64,000 nucleotides of DNA from Fen-330 sp050008465 (GCA_050008465.1 JBEKMO010000002.1:47362-111361); one strand, 5' to 3'; positions 9,106-21,066 are shown, counted from the stretch's first letter. Notes: generated by a model from the sequence alone, not told the origin. Translations and numbers: made by a program.

Positions 9106-10359
9106 ATGCGTCGGAACGGCCTGTGGCGCCAGCCGGATTTTCTCAAGCTGTGGGCGGGCCAGGCGATCTCCGAGATCGGGTCCCGGATCAGCCGCACGGC
9201 GGTGCCGCTCACGGCGGTGATGGTTCTGGGGGCCTCGGAATTTCAGATGGGCATCCTCAGCGGGGCGGGCGCGGCCACGGTCCTCATCTTCGGGCTGTTT
9301 GCGGGCGCGTGGGCGGACCGCTTGCGCCGGCGGCCGATCCTCATCGCCGCCGATCTCGGACGCGCCGCGGTTCTGGGATCGATTCCGCTTGCGGCGGCCC
9401 TCGGCCGGCTGACGATCGGCCACCTGTATGTGGTAGCGGCGGCCGCCGGGGTCCTGACAGTGCTGTTCGACGTGGCTTATCAAGCCTATCTGCCGTCGCT
9501 GGTGGAGCGTGAGAACCTCCTCGAGGGCAACAGCAAGCTGGCGATGAGCGGGTCTGTCGCGGAGGTGGCCGGACCGGGCCTGACCGGCGTGCTGGTCGAG
9601 TGGATCACCGCACCTATGGCCATTCTGTTCGACGCCGTTTCGTTCCTGTGCTCGGCGCTTTCCGTGTGGCTGATCCGCAAGCCGGAGCGGCGACCGGAGC
9701 ACCGGCCGGAACCGCACATCGGGCGCGAGATCGCCGAGGGGCTGCGCGCGGCCTGGAGCGATCCGCTGCTGCGGGGGCTGGCCGCGCGGACGATCACCGC
9801 CGCCTTCTTCCTGGGCTTCCCCAGCAGCCTATACGTTCTGTTTGTCATGCGCGACCTGGGCTTGAGAGCCGCGCTTCTGGGCGTCATTATCGCCGTGGGC
9901 GGCGCGGGCAGTGTGATCGGCGCGTGGTTCGCGGAAGGGCTGGCGCGGCGCTTCGGAAGCGGGCGGACGCTGATCGGTTCCGCGGCGGTGATCGGAGCGG
10001 CGAGCCTGCTGGTGCCGTTGGCGCACGGATCGGCGGCGGCGGCGGCCGCATTCCTGATTGCCGCGCAGTTGGGCGACGTCGCTTGGCCCGTGTACACCAT
10101 CAACGAGACCAGCCTGCGCCAGGCGGTAACTCCCGATCATCTGCTCGGGCGCGTGAACTCGGCGATGCACCTGCTGTTCTGGGGCGTGCTGCCGGCGGGC
10201 GCGCTGGCCGGCGGCGCCCTCGCGCAGGCGATCGGGATACGGGCGACTCTGGCTCTGGGGGCAGTTGGAGTGCTGCTCTCGGCGTTGTGGCTGGTCTTCT
10301 CGCCGGTGCGCAGCCGGCGCCAGCTTGCCGCGGCGGGGGAAATCGCAAAGAAGGATTGA
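9106..10359 (+). CDS. MFS exporter (EntS-like MFS_3 family)
   Basis: The ATG at 9106 is preferred because the following residues (RQPDFLKLWAGQAISEIGSR) match the start of MFS_3 proteins; the frame upstream is not membrane-like. About 12 hydrophobic segments follow, with the loop GAWADRLRRRPILI between TM2 and TM3. The family includes enterobactin and macrolide exporters, but the substrate cannot be read from sequence. Its stop codon overlaps the -35 box of lexA. Confidence 0.82.
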   Translation: MRRNGLWRQPDFLKLWAGQAISEIGSRISRTAVPLTAVMVLGASEFQMGILSGAGAATVLIFGLFAGAWADRLRRRPILIAADLGRAAVLGSIPLAAALGRLTIGHLYVVAAAAGVLTVLFDVAYQAYLPSLVERENLLEGNSKLAMSGSVAEVAGPGLTGVLVEWITAPMAILFDAVSFLCSALSVWLIRKPERRPEHRPEPHIGREIAEGLRAAWSDPLLRGLAARTITAAFFLGFPSSLYVLFVMRDLGLRAALLGVIIAVGGAGSVIGAWFAEGLARRFGSGRTLIGSAAVIGAASLLVPLAHGSAAAAAAFLIAAQLGDVAWPVYTINETSLRQAVTPDHLLGRVNSAMHLLFWGVLPAGALAGGALAQAIGIRATLALGAVGVLLSALWLVFSPVRSRRQLAAAGEIAKKD

Positions 10360-10384
10360 CTTTCCCTTTTTGTTCGCCCACAAT
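10356..10384 (+). promoter_or_regulatory. lexA promoter
   Basis: TTGACT at 10356-10361 and CACAAT at 10379-10384 are separated by 17 bases. The -10 ends 6 bases before the lexA ATG, which predicts a leaderless or nearly leaderless mRNA. A GTTCG half-site (10372-10376) lies in the spacer and might be half of a LexA box; a full palindrome is not visible. Confidence 0.6.
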
Positions 10385-10390
10385 GAAGGC

Positions 10391-11020
10391 ATGGCATTGA
10401 CCAGACGCCAGAAGCAGGTATTGGACTTTATCGCGGGCTTCCTCGAGCAGAATGGCTACAGCCCCAGTTACGAAGAGATCGCCCGCGGGCTGGATCTCGC
10501 GTCGCTGGCCACGGTGCACAAGCACATCGCGGCGCTGGACAACAAGCACTACCTCAAGCGCGGCATCAACCAGAGCCGCTCGCTGGACCTCTCGCCGAAG
10601 TACTTCCAGGAGGTGCGCAAGCATCGCCAGGGCGCAGTAATGCTGGACATTCCGCTGCTGGGACGCATCGCGGCCGGCGCTCCGGTGGAGGCCATGGCGG
10701 GCGCCGAACGCCTGGATTTCGGCGACTTCCTCAATCGCGATAACGTCTACGCACTCGAAGTTCGCGGCAATTCGATGATCGAGGACCACATCGTGAGCGG
10801 CGACCTAGTGCTGGTCGAGAGCGCGCAGCAGGCGCGCGACGGCGACATCGTTGTGGCGCTGGTGCGCGGCGTGGAGACCACGCTCAAACGGTTCTACCGG
10901 GAGTCGGATACAGCCGCGCTGCTCAAGCCCGCCAACACGGATATGGAGCCGATCCGGGTTCCGCTGGCGGATCTGCAGATTCAGGGGCGCGTGCTGGCGG
11001 TGCTGCGGAAATATCGCTGA
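10391..11020 (+). CDS. lexA: LexA SOS repressor
   Basis: The 209-residue protein has an N-terminal winged helix (LTRRQKQVLDFIAGFLEQNG, ASLATVHKHIAAL) and the S24 peptidase domain. The self-cleavage bond is Ala95-Gly96 (GRIAAGAPVE), with Ser128 (GNSMIEDH) and Lys166 (TTLKRF) as the catalytic dyad. It would repress DNA-repair genes and be cleaved with RecA filament. Its direct neighbours are not classic SOS genes. Confidence 0.95.
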   Translation: MALTRRQKQVLDFIAGFLEQNGYSPSYEEIARGLDLASLATVHKHIAALDNKHYLKRGINQSRSLDLSPKYFQEVRKHRQGAVMLDIPLLGRIAAGAPVEAMAGAERLDFGDFLNRDNVYALEVRGNSMIEDHIVSGDLVLVESAQQARDGDIVVALVRGVETTLKRFYRESDTAALLKPANTDMEPIRVPLADLQIQGRVLAVLRKYR

Positions 11021-11044
11021 GTCCGGGTAGCTGCCGGATCAAGC

Positions 11045-11356
11045 TTAGCGCGTGGAAACTTGACGTTTCCCGCGGACTTCCTGCTCGGCGCGGAACCAGT
11101 CATCTTCAGGAGAGCCGCCTTCCCCGCCGCGCGCTTCCCAGTAGGAATACGCCAGACGCGCGATCTCTTCCTGCTCGGAGACGCTGAATTCCATCGGGGC
11201 CTGGGCGCCATTCGGAGCGCACGCCTGCGGTTCCCCGCCGCTCGAGGCCGCCGCAGCTCTGACCCGAATCGCTCTCTTGCGCTTCGCCGGCGCTGGAGCG
11301 GCGCCGCCACTGTCGGCAGGCAGATAAGACCCGGCCTCACTAGGTTTTCGTGGCAT
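11045..11356 (-). CDS. DUF2934 protein
   Basis: The start at 11356 (MPRKPSEAGS) follows a GAGGGAG ribosome site. The first 50 residues are basic and Ala/Pro-rich. The C-terminal part, EEIARLAYSYWEARGGEGGS followed by PEDDWFRAE, is the DUF2934 signature, a short helical motif common in Acidobacteriota and Proteobacteria. Function is unknown. Confidence 0.8.
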   Translation of the reverse strand: MPRKPSEAGSYLPADSGGAAPAPAKRKRAIRVRAAAASSGGEPQACAPNGAQAPMEFSVSEQEEIARLAYSYWEARGGEGGSPEDDWFRAEQEVRGKRQVSTR

Positions 11357-11547
11357 ATCGATTGCTCCCTCTTTCTCGAGTTGAGTTCCTTCCCATTCTA
11401 CCAGACAACACCCCTTTCTCGTCGAGAACCTGCCCAAACACCGAGGAAGGTTCTTGCCGGCGGAATCGCGGAAATTCAACGTGGGAGTGTGCCTGCTCGC
11501 GGCTGGGGCCACCCTGGCGCCGCGACGCGCGATAGAATGGGGGGTTT

Positions 11548-11954
11548 ATGAGCGTCCTCATCGAAGGTTCCTATCTCGGCAACAAGCGCACCAGGCTGGT
11601 TCATGGCCCCTCGGGCGCCGAACTGCTCACCGATGCGCCGCGCGATAACGCCGGCCAGGGCGCGTTCTTCTCGCCGACCGACCTGGTGGCCGGCGCGTTG
11701 GGGGCCTGCATGATGACCATCATGGGCATCGTCGCGGAGCGCTCCGAGATCGACCTCTCGGGCATGACCATGCGGGTGGAAAAGGAAATGCGCGGCGCGC
11801 CGAGGCGGATCGGGACTCTCTCTCTGGTGCTGCACCTGCCGGCCCGGCTGCCGGAAGAGCAACGCCAGAAACTCGAGTCGGTCGCACGCGCGTGCCCGGT
11901 CGAGCAATCGCTTCACCCGGATATCTCGGTTGGCGTCGAGTTTCTGTACGACGT

Positions 11955-11958
<4 letters not shown>
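11548..11958 (+). CDS. OsmC-family peroxiredoxin-like protein
   Basis: The 136-residue protein carries the two conserved cysteine motifs of OsmC/Ohr: ALGACMMTIM and ARACPVEQSLH. The family reduces organic hydroperoxides using these cysteines. The subtype (YhfA-like or OsmC proper) is uncertain. A TAGAAT box at 11533-11538 lies 9 bases before the ATG. It is convergent with topA; the stops overlap by 4 bases. Confidence 0.85.
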
Positions 11959-14390
<2,432 letters not shown>

Positions 14391-14463
14391 ATGAACAAAA
14401 GTCCGCTGTCAGTTGGCCGGCACATCCGAGGATTTCCGCCGGGCTGGCGCCGGAATGAGAGTC

Positions 14464-15630
14464 TCACCACACTTTAACAAAATTCCTCCCCGGAAGCTGC
14501 CGGACCACGCCCAGCATCTCCAACTCGAACAGGGCCGCGATCACTTCCGAGGAGGAGACATCCTCCGAACGCTCCAGAAGATCGTCGATGTGGGTGGGCG
14601 TCTCGACGCTGAGCAGCGCGAGAACCTGACGGCCGACCGGGCTGGAAGGACTTTCGTTCTTCGGCGCGGCTGCGGACTCCTGGCCGTCGCCGAACAGCCG
14701 CATCTGGCTGCGCGCCGCGAGCGTTCGCCGCTCCTCCGGCGGAAGCTCCACGACCACGTCGTTCCAGTCCTGAACGAGTTTCGCGCCTTGTTTGATGAGC
14801 AGATTCGGGCCCCAGCTCATCTTCGAGATGATGCTGCCCGGCACGGCGAACACTTCCCTGCCCTGGTCGAGCGCCAGCCGCGCCGTAATGGCGGAGCCGC
14901 TGTACTGCGCGCCCTCGGTCACGAGCACGCCCAGGCTCAGCCCGCTGATGACGCGGTTGCGGATGGGGAAGTTCTGCGGATAGGCCGGCGCGCCCATCGG
15001 GAACTCCGAGAGCAGCAGTCCCTTCTCGGCGATCTCGGTGGCCAGGCGCCGGTTCTCGGAGGGATAGACTAGGTCGACCCCGCAGCCGAGCACCGCGATA
15101 GTATCCCCGGAGGCGCCCAGTGCCCCGCGGTGCGCGGCGGTGTCGATGCCGCGCGCCATTCCGCTCACGATCGCGAGGCCCGCCCGCGCCAGGTCCCCGG
15201 CGAGCCGTTCGGTCACCGCCAGCCCGTAAGGCGTGGGCCGCCGCGTTCCGACGACTGCCAGCATCAGGGACTCCAGCAGCTCGATGCGGCCGCGGGCGAA
15301 CAGAATTATCGGCGGATCGAAGATCTCGCGCAGGCGCTGGGGATAGCGCGGGTCGGAGATCGCCACCACCGCGGCGCCCGCCTGAGCCATCTTCTCCTGC
15401 TGCGCCACCGCATCTTCGAACGCGCAGCCGCTTGAAATGCTCTGCGCCACGCTGCCTGCCACGCCGCTGGCCTCCAGTTCCGTGCGCGACGCGCGCAGGA
15501 TGGCCTGCGGGGTTCGGAATCGCTCCAGCAATTTGGCTGCGGTGCGGGCGCCCAGGCCGGGCACCAGCCTCAGCGCCAGCCAGTCCAATTCCTGTTCCCG
15601 AGTGAGGGACGACGCAAGTAGTTGGGCCAC
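14464..15630 (-). CDS. dprA: DprA DNA-processing protein
   Basis: I place the start at the GTG at 15630 because GGAGGG lies just upstream and the sequence from LTREQELDWLAL onward is conserved; the open frame extends further but looks non-coding. The protein has an N-terminal HhH/SAM-like region (VPGLGARTAAKLLERF), the Rossmann core with LAVVGTRRPTPYG and SGMARGIDTAAHRGAL, and a C-terminal winged helix (IDDLLERSEDVSSSEVIAAL). DprA loads RecA onto incoming single-stranded DNA during transformation. cinA, another competence-linked gene, is also in the window. Confidence 0.93.
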   Translation of the reverse strand: MAQLLASSLTREQELDWLALRLVPGLGARTAAKLLERFRTPQAILRASRTELEASGVAGSVAQSISSGCAFEDAVAQQEKMAQAGAAVVAISDPRYPQRLREIFDPPIILFARGRIELLESLMLAVVGTRRPTPYGLAVTERLAGDLARAGLAIVSGMARGIDTAAHRGALGASGDTIAVLGCGVDLVYPSENRRLATEIAEKGLLLSEFPMGAPAYPQNFPIRNRVISGLSLGVLVTEGAQYSGSAITARLALDQGREVFAVPGSIISKMSWGPNLLIKQGAKLVQDWNDVVVELPPEERRTLAARSQMRLFGDGQESAAAPKNESPSSPVGRQVLALLSVETPTHIDDLLERSEDVSSSEVIAALFELEMLGVVRQLPGRNFVKVW

Positions 15631-15784
15631 ATCACTTTGTGCCCCCTCCGCGGCGGGATTCTCAGCGAAGTTCACGGGGCAACCGGGGACAGCCCGGGCC
15701 GTCCCTACGGCGGACGGCCTAGGCAGTCCCTCGGTTGCGGGCGCCCCCTTCCCCTGGCACACCGTTTAGGGTTAAGATTCATAC

Positions 15785-17887
15785 ATGCGAGGGGTACTGG
15801 TCCCTATTTTGGCATTCGCTATTCTGTTTGGCGCGGCGTTGCTCTTGAGCAGCTCCGATCGCCCTGTATTCACGACTCAGGACAAGGCGTTCTTCGCCGA
15901 TCCGGCCCTGGTGAGTTTCGTGCGGCCCGGCCTCGTGGTCAAGATCGCTTCGGCCAGCGTGGCCTCCGATGGCACTATCAAAGTGCAGTTCACCTTGACC
16001 GACCCCAAGGGCCTGCCGCTGGATCGCAATGGCATCACCACGCCCGGCGCGGTATCCACCAGCTTCGTGGCCGCCTACATTCCCAGGGGAAAGATCAACT
16101 ACATCGCCTACACCAAGCGCGCTCAGACCAGCCCGATCACAAAAGCGAGCGCGGTCCAGCCGGCGGCGGACTCGGGCGGCACGTACCAGCAGACCGGCGA
16201 TGGGCAGTACACGTACACCTTCGGCACCAAGGCGCTCAGCGGATTCGATTCCGGCGCCACGACGACCATCGGCGTGTATGCGTCGCGCGATCTCAGCGAA
16301 TTCGACCTGGGGACCAACTCGGACAACGACGAGTTCAGCTTCGTGCCCAACGGCTCGCCGGTGGTCGACGTCCACGACGTCGTGCGCACGGAAACCTGCA
16401 ACAAGTGCCACGACCCGCTGTCGGCGCACGGCGGCTCGCGCCGGGATGTGGCGCTGTGCGTGCTCTGCCACAACCCCGGGGGCGGCGGCACCCAGACCAT
16501 CGATCCCGACACCGGCAACAGCATCGACGCCGAGGTGATGTTCCACAAGATCCACATGGGGTCGAGCCTGCCCAGCGTCCAGGCCGGCACACCGTATCAG
16601 ATCATCGGTTTCCAGCAGTCGGTCAACGACTTCTCCACCGTCGTGTTCCCGGCCGACGCCCGCAACTGCCAGATGTGCCACGAGACCGGCGCCCCACCGC
16701 AGGGCGGAACGGCTCCGCCCGGCAGCATGACGCCCACACCCAACCCTCCGCCCGCGCAGGGCAACTGGTGGATCACGCACCCCACGCGGGCAGCCTGCGG
16801 GTCGTGCCACGACAACGTGAATTTCGCCACCGGGCAGAACCACGTGGATCTGCCGGAGATCGACGACAGCCAGTGCACGCAATGCCACTTCCCGCTGGGC
16901 GAACTGCCCTTCGACGCCTCGATCCTGGGCGCGCACACCATTCCCCAGTTCGCGCCGGGGTTGCCGGGCGTCGTGTTCACGCTGCAACGGGTCGACAACG
17001 GAGTCGCGGGCAAAGCGCCGTCGGTCACCTTCACCTTGAATGACGCGAGCGGCAGCCCCATCGCGCCGTCCGGCATGAACTCGCTGAACCTGGTGATGGC
17101 GGGGCCGACCGCGGATTACGCCTCGGTGGTTTCCGAGGACGCGCGCAAGGCCTCCGGCTCCGGCGGCACTTACGTGTACATCTTCCAGAACTCGATTCCG
17201 GCGAGCGCCGCGGGCACTTACACCATCGGCATCGAGGGCTACCGGAACATCACGCTGCTGCCTAATACCCTCACCCAGCAGGTGGTCCGCGACGCCGGCC
17301 ACAACGTGGTCATCAACTTCTCGGTGGACGGTTCCAAGGTGACGCCGCATCCGGTCGAGGCGGCCACCGCGAACTGCAACGCGTGCCACTACAGCATCTC
17401 GGCGCACGGCGGCTTCCGCAACGAGGTGCAGTACTGCATCCTCTGTCACAACCCCAATGCCACCGACCAGGCGCGGCGGTCGGCCGCCCAGATGCCGGCG
17501 CAGACCATCGACTTTCCGGTCCTGATCCATCGGATTCACACCGGCGAGAATATGGAGAGCCCGTACATCGTGTACGGATTCGGCGGATCGGTGAACGACT
17601 TCAGCGACGTGCGCTTCCCGGGAGACCGGCGCGACTGCGCCAAGTGCCACCTCAACGGCTCGCAAGAGGTGCCTGTGCCGGCCACGCGGATCGCCGTGCA
17701 GACTCCCCGAGGATTCTACAACCCGATGGGGCCGACCGCCGCTGCCTGCACCGGCTGCCATACCGCGCAGGATGCGGCCGCGCATACCTCGATCATGACC
17801 GATCCCAGGCTGGGCGAATCCTGCTCGGTCTGCCATCAGCCCAGCGCCGACTTCTCCGTCGACAAGGAGCACGCGCGGAGCCTGTAG
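15785..17887 (+). CDS. Decaheme c-type cytochrome, OmcA/MtrC-like
   Basis: The 700-residue protein has exactly ten CxxCH heme sites: CNKCH, CVLCH, CQMCH, CGSCH, CTQCH, CNACH, CILCH, CAKCH, CTGCH and CSVCH. They form two groups of five, each following a beta-rich domain, which is the plan of OmcA/MtrC surface cytochromes. The N-terminus is a hydrophobic signal or anchor (VLVPILAFAILFGAALLL) without a lipobox Cys. It likely carries electrons at or beyond the outer membrane. No MtrA- or MtrB-like gene is nearby. A TAAGAT box at 15773-15778 lies 6 bases before the ATG. Confidence 0.9.
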   Translation: MRGVLVPILAFAILFGAALLLSSSDRPVFTTQDKAFFADPALVSFVRPGLVVKIASASVASDGTIKVQFTLTDPKGLPLDRNGITTPGAVSTSFVAAYIPRGKINYIAYTKRAQTSPITKASAVQPAADSGGTYQQTGDGQYTYTFGTKALSGFDSGATTTIGVYASRDLSEFDLGTNSDNDEFSFVPNGSPVVDVHDVVRTETCNKCHDPLSAHGGSRRDVALCVLCHNPGGGGTQTIDPDTGNSIDAEVMFHKIHMGSSLPSVQAGTPYQIIGFQQSVNDFSTVVFPADARNCQMCHETGAPPQGGTAPPGSMTPTPNPPPAQGNWWITHPTRAACGSCHDNVNFATGQNHVDLPEIDDSQCTQCHFPLGELPFDASILGAHTIPQFAPGLPGVVFTLQRVDNGVAGKAPSVTFTLNDASGSPIAPSGMNSLNLVMAGPTADYASVVSEDARKASGSGGTYVYIFQNSIPASAAGTYTIGIEGYRNITLLPNTLTQQVVRDAGHNVVINFSVDGSKVTPHPVEAATANCNACHYSISAHGGFRNEVQYCILCHNPNATDQARRSAAQMPAQTIDFPVLIHRIHTGENMESPYIVYGFGGSVNDFSDVRFPGDRRDCAKCHLNGSQEVPVPATRIAVQTPRGFYNPMGPTAAACTGCHTAQDAAAHTSIMTDPRLGESCSVCHQPSADFSVDKEHARSL

Positions 17888-17931
17888 GGGTTCAAGACGC
17901 TTTCCGAGGGCGCGGCGGCCGGAGGCACAAC

Positions 17932-17972
17932 CGGGACAAGGCAGAGCCTTATCCTACTGGGCACTCGCGGTT
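17932..17972 (+). repeat. REP-like stem-loop repeat, copy 1
   Basis: The sequence runs CGGGACAAGGCAGAGCCTTA followed by TCCTAC and, a few bases on, CACTCGCGGTT. AAGGC/GCCTT forms a short stem. A near-identical copy lies at 60223-60260 on the other strand and a diverged one at 29251-29279. Confidence 0.55.
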
Positions 17973-18037
17973 CGGTGCTCCCGGCGGCGCCCTGCTATCC
18001 TGAAACCTGATTCTGCTTCGTCCTCACGGGTACACAC

Positions 18038-19396
18038 TTGAAAGTTGGCTTTGTCAGTCTGGGGTGTCCCAAGAACCTCGTGGATTCCGAGGTCATGATG
18101 GGGCAACTCGCCGCCCGCGGACACCAGCTCACCGCGCGCCCGCAAGACGCCGAGGCGATCGTGGTCAATACGTGCAGCTTCATCGATCCGGCCAAGCAGG
18201 AATCGGTGGACGCCATCCTGGAGATGGCCGCGTACAAGAAATCCGGCGGGCTGAAGCGGCTGATCGTGGCCGGCTGTTTGGTGGAGCGCTACCGCGAGGA
18301 GATCCGGCGGAGCCTGCCCGAGGTGGATGCGGTCATCGGCACCAACGAACTCGACGCCATCGTCGCCGCCTGCGAGGGGGGGGAGGCCAGCCTCCTTGTT
18401 CCGCTGCAACCGTACCTGTATAGCGAAAAGACCCCCCGCGTGCTTTCCACCCCGGGGCACTTCGCTTACATCAAGATCGCCGAGGGTTGCGATCACCCCT
18501 GCACGTTCTGCGTGATCCCGCAGTTCCGCGGGCGGTTTCGCAGCCGGCGTCCGGAGTCGGTGGTGGCGGAGGCGGAGCGGCTGCTGCGGCAGGGTGTCCG
18601 CGAGATCAACCTGGTGGGCCAGGACACTACTTGCTACGGCGAGGATCTCGGAATCCGCGACGGCCTGGCGCTGCTGCTCGAAGGGCTCGCGCGGATCCCG
18701 ACTCCGGGCGAGAAGTGGATCCGGTTCCTGTACGCCTATCCGAACAAGGTGACCGCGAAGCTGCTCGATACCATCGCCGCCTGGCCGGCCCTGGTAAAGT
18801 ACATCGACATGCCGTTGCAGCACGCGAGCGCGGGCGTGCTGAAGCGCATGAAGCGCGGCGCCAACGGGGACATCTTCCTCCGGCTGATCGAGAGAATCCG
18901 CCGCAAGATCCCAGGCGTTGCCATCCGCACCAGCATGATCGCCGGCTTCCCCGGCGAGACGGGCGCGGATTTCGAGGAGCTGTGCCAGTTTGTGGAAACG
19001 GCGCAATTCGACCGGCTGGGAGTCTTCTCCTACTCCGACGAGGAGACCAGCGTGAGCTACCACCTGGACGGGAAAGTGGATGCCCGGACGATTTACAATC
19101 GGAGGCGGCGGCTCATGGCGATCCAGCGGAAGATTTCACGCGCGCGGAACCGCGGCCTGATCGGCCGCGAGGTTGAGGTGCTGGTCGAGGGGCCGTCGGC
19201 GGAAACCGACCTGCTCTGGCAGGCGCGCATGGCCACCCAGGCGCCGGAGATCGACGGTGTGTGCCTGGTCAACGACGTCCAGGGCCGCGCGCCGCGGGTG
19301 GGCGACCTCCGCCGTCTGCGCATCACCGCGGCGCACGATTACGATCTGGTCGGCACGCTACTCGAGCCGGACCCGAGTCCCTTCATCGTCCTATGA
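18038..19396 (+). CDS. rimO: Ribosomal protein S12 methylthiotransferase RimO
   Basis: This 452-residue radical-SAM enzyme adds a methylthio group to an Asp of ribosomal protein S12. It starts with TTG at 18038, giving KVGFVSLGCPKNLVDSEVMM. The N-terminal UPF0004 cluster cysteines are in LGCPKN, NTCSF and AGCLVERY. The SAM cluster motif CxxxCxxC is in GCDHPCTFCVIP. A TRAM domain ends the protein. Its stop overlaps the yacG start by the sequence ATGA. Confidence 0.95.
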   Translation: MKVGFVSLGCPKNLVDSEVMMGQLAARGHQLTARPQDAEAIVVNTCSFIDPAKQESVDAILEMAAYKKSGGLKRLIVAGCLVERYREEIRRSLPEVDAVIGTNELDAIVAACEGGEASLLVPLQPYLYSEKTPRVLSTPGHFAYIKIAEGCDHPCTFCVIPQFRGRFRSRRPESVVAEAERLLRQGVREINLVGQDTTCYGEDLGIRDGLALLLEGLARIPTPGEKWIRFLYAYPNKVTAKLLDTIAAWPALVKYIDMPLQHASAGVLKRMKRGANGDIFLRLIERIRRKIPGVAIRTSMIAGFPGETGADFEELCQFVETAQFDRLGVFSYSDEETSVSYHLDGKVDARTIYNRRRRLMAIQRKISRARNRGLIGREVEVLVEGPSAETDLLWQARMATQAPEIDGVCLVNDVQGRAPRVGDLRRLRITAAHDYDLVGTLLEPDPSPFIVL

Positions 19397-19566
19397 AGTG
19401 CCCGATCTGCAAGAAAGAAGTCGAGCCGGGCGGCCCCTACGCACCGTTTTGCAGCGATCGCTGCCGCCTGTTCGACCTGGCCAACTGGGCCACGGAGAAG
19501 TACCGCTTTCCGGCACCTGACGAACCGCAGCCGGAGATAGAGGATGAAGAGAGTGAAGAAAACTAG
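19393..19566 (+). CDS. yacG: DNA gyrase inhibitor YacG (zinc finger)
   Basis: The 57-residue protein has the YacG zinc site Cys3-x2-Cys6 and Cys20-x3-Cys24, the RLFDLANWATEKYR segment and an acidic tail. YacG proteins bind and inhibit DNA gyrase. The start overlaps the rimO stop, and its end overlaps the pgpA start, so the three genes form a coupled operon. Confidence 0.9.
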   Translation: MKCPICKKEVEPGGPYAPFCSDRCRLFDLANWATEKYRFPAPDEPQPEIEDEESEEN

Positions 19567-20035
19567 CGCCGCGGACCTGCTCGCCGCCTGGATTGCCACC
19601 TGGTTCGGCTGCGGGTTCTCGCCCTTCGCTCCGGGCACCGCCGGCTCGCTGGGTGCGCTGTTGCCGGCGATCCTGCTGGCCCGGTATGCCGGCTGGCGGC
19701 CGCTCCACTTCGCCGCACTAGCGTTAGTGTGGATGGTCCCGGGCCTCTGGGCCGCGGGCCGGACGGCGCGGGCCTGCCGCAAGAAGGACCCCAGCCAGGT
19801 GGTGATCGACGAGGTGCTCGGCCAGTGGATCACCATCGCCGGCGCAACCGCGCTCAACTGGAAGAGCTGGCTGGCGGCCTTCGTCCTGTTCCGGCTGCTG
19901 GACATCTGGAAGCCGGCGCCGGTGCGCCAACTCGAGTCGCTGCCCGGCGGTTACGGGATTGTGGCCGACGACGTCATGGCGGGAATCTACGGCGCGCTTG
20001 TGTTATTCGCGGCGGGATGCTTCAATCTCTATTGA
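19544..20035 (+). CDS. pgpA: Phosphatidylglycerophosphatase A
   Basis: The 163-residue membrane protein matches PgpA: GFSPFAPGTAGSLGALL near the start, DPSQVVIDEVLGQW, then LFRLLDIWKPAPV and GGYGIVADDVMAG. These acidic residues hold the metal for dephosphorylating phosphatidylglycerophosphate. The start lies inside yacG, which suggests translational coupling. Confidence 0.92.
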   Translation: MKRVKKTSAADLLAAWIATWFGCGFSPFAPGTAGSLGALLPAILLARYAGWRPLHFAALALVWMVPGLWAAGRTARACRKKDPSQVVIDEVLGQWITIAGATALNWKSWLAAFVLFRLLDIWKPAPVRQLESLPGGYGIVADDVMAGIYGALVLFAAGCFNLY

Positions 20036-20037
20036 GT

Positions 20038-21066
20038 ATGCCTATTCGCAAGAACGCAGAGGGGAGGCCCGAGATCTCGCAGGTCACCCCGCCGGCGGCG
20101 ATCGCCGGAGGCGAGTTCCAGATCCGCGGCAAGGGCTTCGTGAAGTCGCAGCGGCCGCGCGTGACGTTCGGGGACATCGAGGCGCCGGTGGTTATCGGCT
20201 CGGATTCCTTCGTCATTGCCCGGGTGCCCGAAGGGGCCTCGGTAGGCGAACTGATCATACGAAACGGAGAGCAGGCCAGCCCGGCCTACACTTGCGACAT
20301 CGGCATTCCCATCGCCGACGGCGTGCACCCGGTGGCCAATCCGGCGGTGGATGCCGCGGGGAACATCTTCACCACCTTCAGCGGCTCGCGCGGGCAGAAG
20401 ACGCCGGTCTCGGTCTTCAAGATCGACCTGAACTGCAACCTGAAACCGTTCCTGTCCGAGGTGATGAACGCCACCGCGCTGGCCTTCGACCCCGAGGGCT
20501 TGCTCTACATCTCGAGCCGCTACGACGGCGTGGTCTATCAGGCCACGTCCAGCGGCAACATGTCGGTCTACGTGGAGGGCATGGGCGTCTCCACGGGCAT
20601 CGCCTTCGATCCGGCCGGGGACCTGTATGTCGGAGACCGCCAGGGGACGGTCTTCAAGATCAGCCGGGAGCGGCAGATCTATGTGTTCGCCACGATCGAG
20701 CCGTCCATCGCGGCCTACCATCTGGCGTTCGGCCCGGACAATTACCTCTATCTCACCGGGCCGACCACCTCGAGCTTCGACGCGGTTTACCGGATCTCGC
20801 CCGCCGGAGATGTCGAGGTGTTCTATCGCGGGCTGGGGCGCCCGCAGGGACTAGCCTTCGACGCCGACAACCGGCTGTACGTGGCCGCCTCGCTGGGCGG
20901 GCGCCGCGGCGTGGTCCGTATCGGCCAGGACCGCACGCCCGAGCTGTTCCTGTCCGGCCCCGGCATCGTGGGTATCGCCTTCACTCCATCGCGATCGATG
21001 ATCGTGGCCACCAGCGGAGCGCTCTACCGCGTGGACGCCGGCATCCAAGGGCGGCCACTTCCCTAG
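20038..21066 (+). CDS. IPT/TIG plus NHL/SMP-30-like beta-propeller protein
   Basis: The 342-residue protein has an N-terminal Ig-like IPT domain (ISQVTPPAAIAGGEFQIRGK) and about six propeller blades with repeats such as GIAFDPAGDLYVGDRQG and GLAFDADNRLYVAAS. No signal peptide is visible, so it may be cytoplasmic or start further along. It lies 2 bases after pgpA and ends where cinA starts. Function is unknown; such propellers bind small ligands or proteins. Confidence 0.75.
   Translation: MPIRKNAEGRPEISQVTPPAAIAGGEFQIRGKGFVKSQRPRVTFGDIEAPVVIGSDSFVIARVPEGASVGELIIRNGEQASPAYTCDIGIPIADGVHPVANPAVDAAGNIFTTFSGSRGQKTPVSVFKIDLNCNLKPFLSEVMNATALAFDPEGLLYISSRYDGVVYQATSSGNMSVYVEGMGVSTGIAFDPAGDLYVGDRQGTVFKISRERQIYVFATIEPSIAAYHLAFGPDNYLYLTGPTTSSFDAVYRISPAGDVEVFYRGLGRPQGLAFDADNRLYVAASLGGRRGVVRIGQDRTPELFLSGPGIVGIAFTPSRSMIVATSGALYRVDAGIQGRPLP

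Noticed and set aside
15779..17872. 697-codon open frame opposite the decaheme cytochrome
   Set aside because: It mirrors the GC-rich third-position pattern of the real gene and has no family motif; the ten CxxCH sites prove the plus strand.
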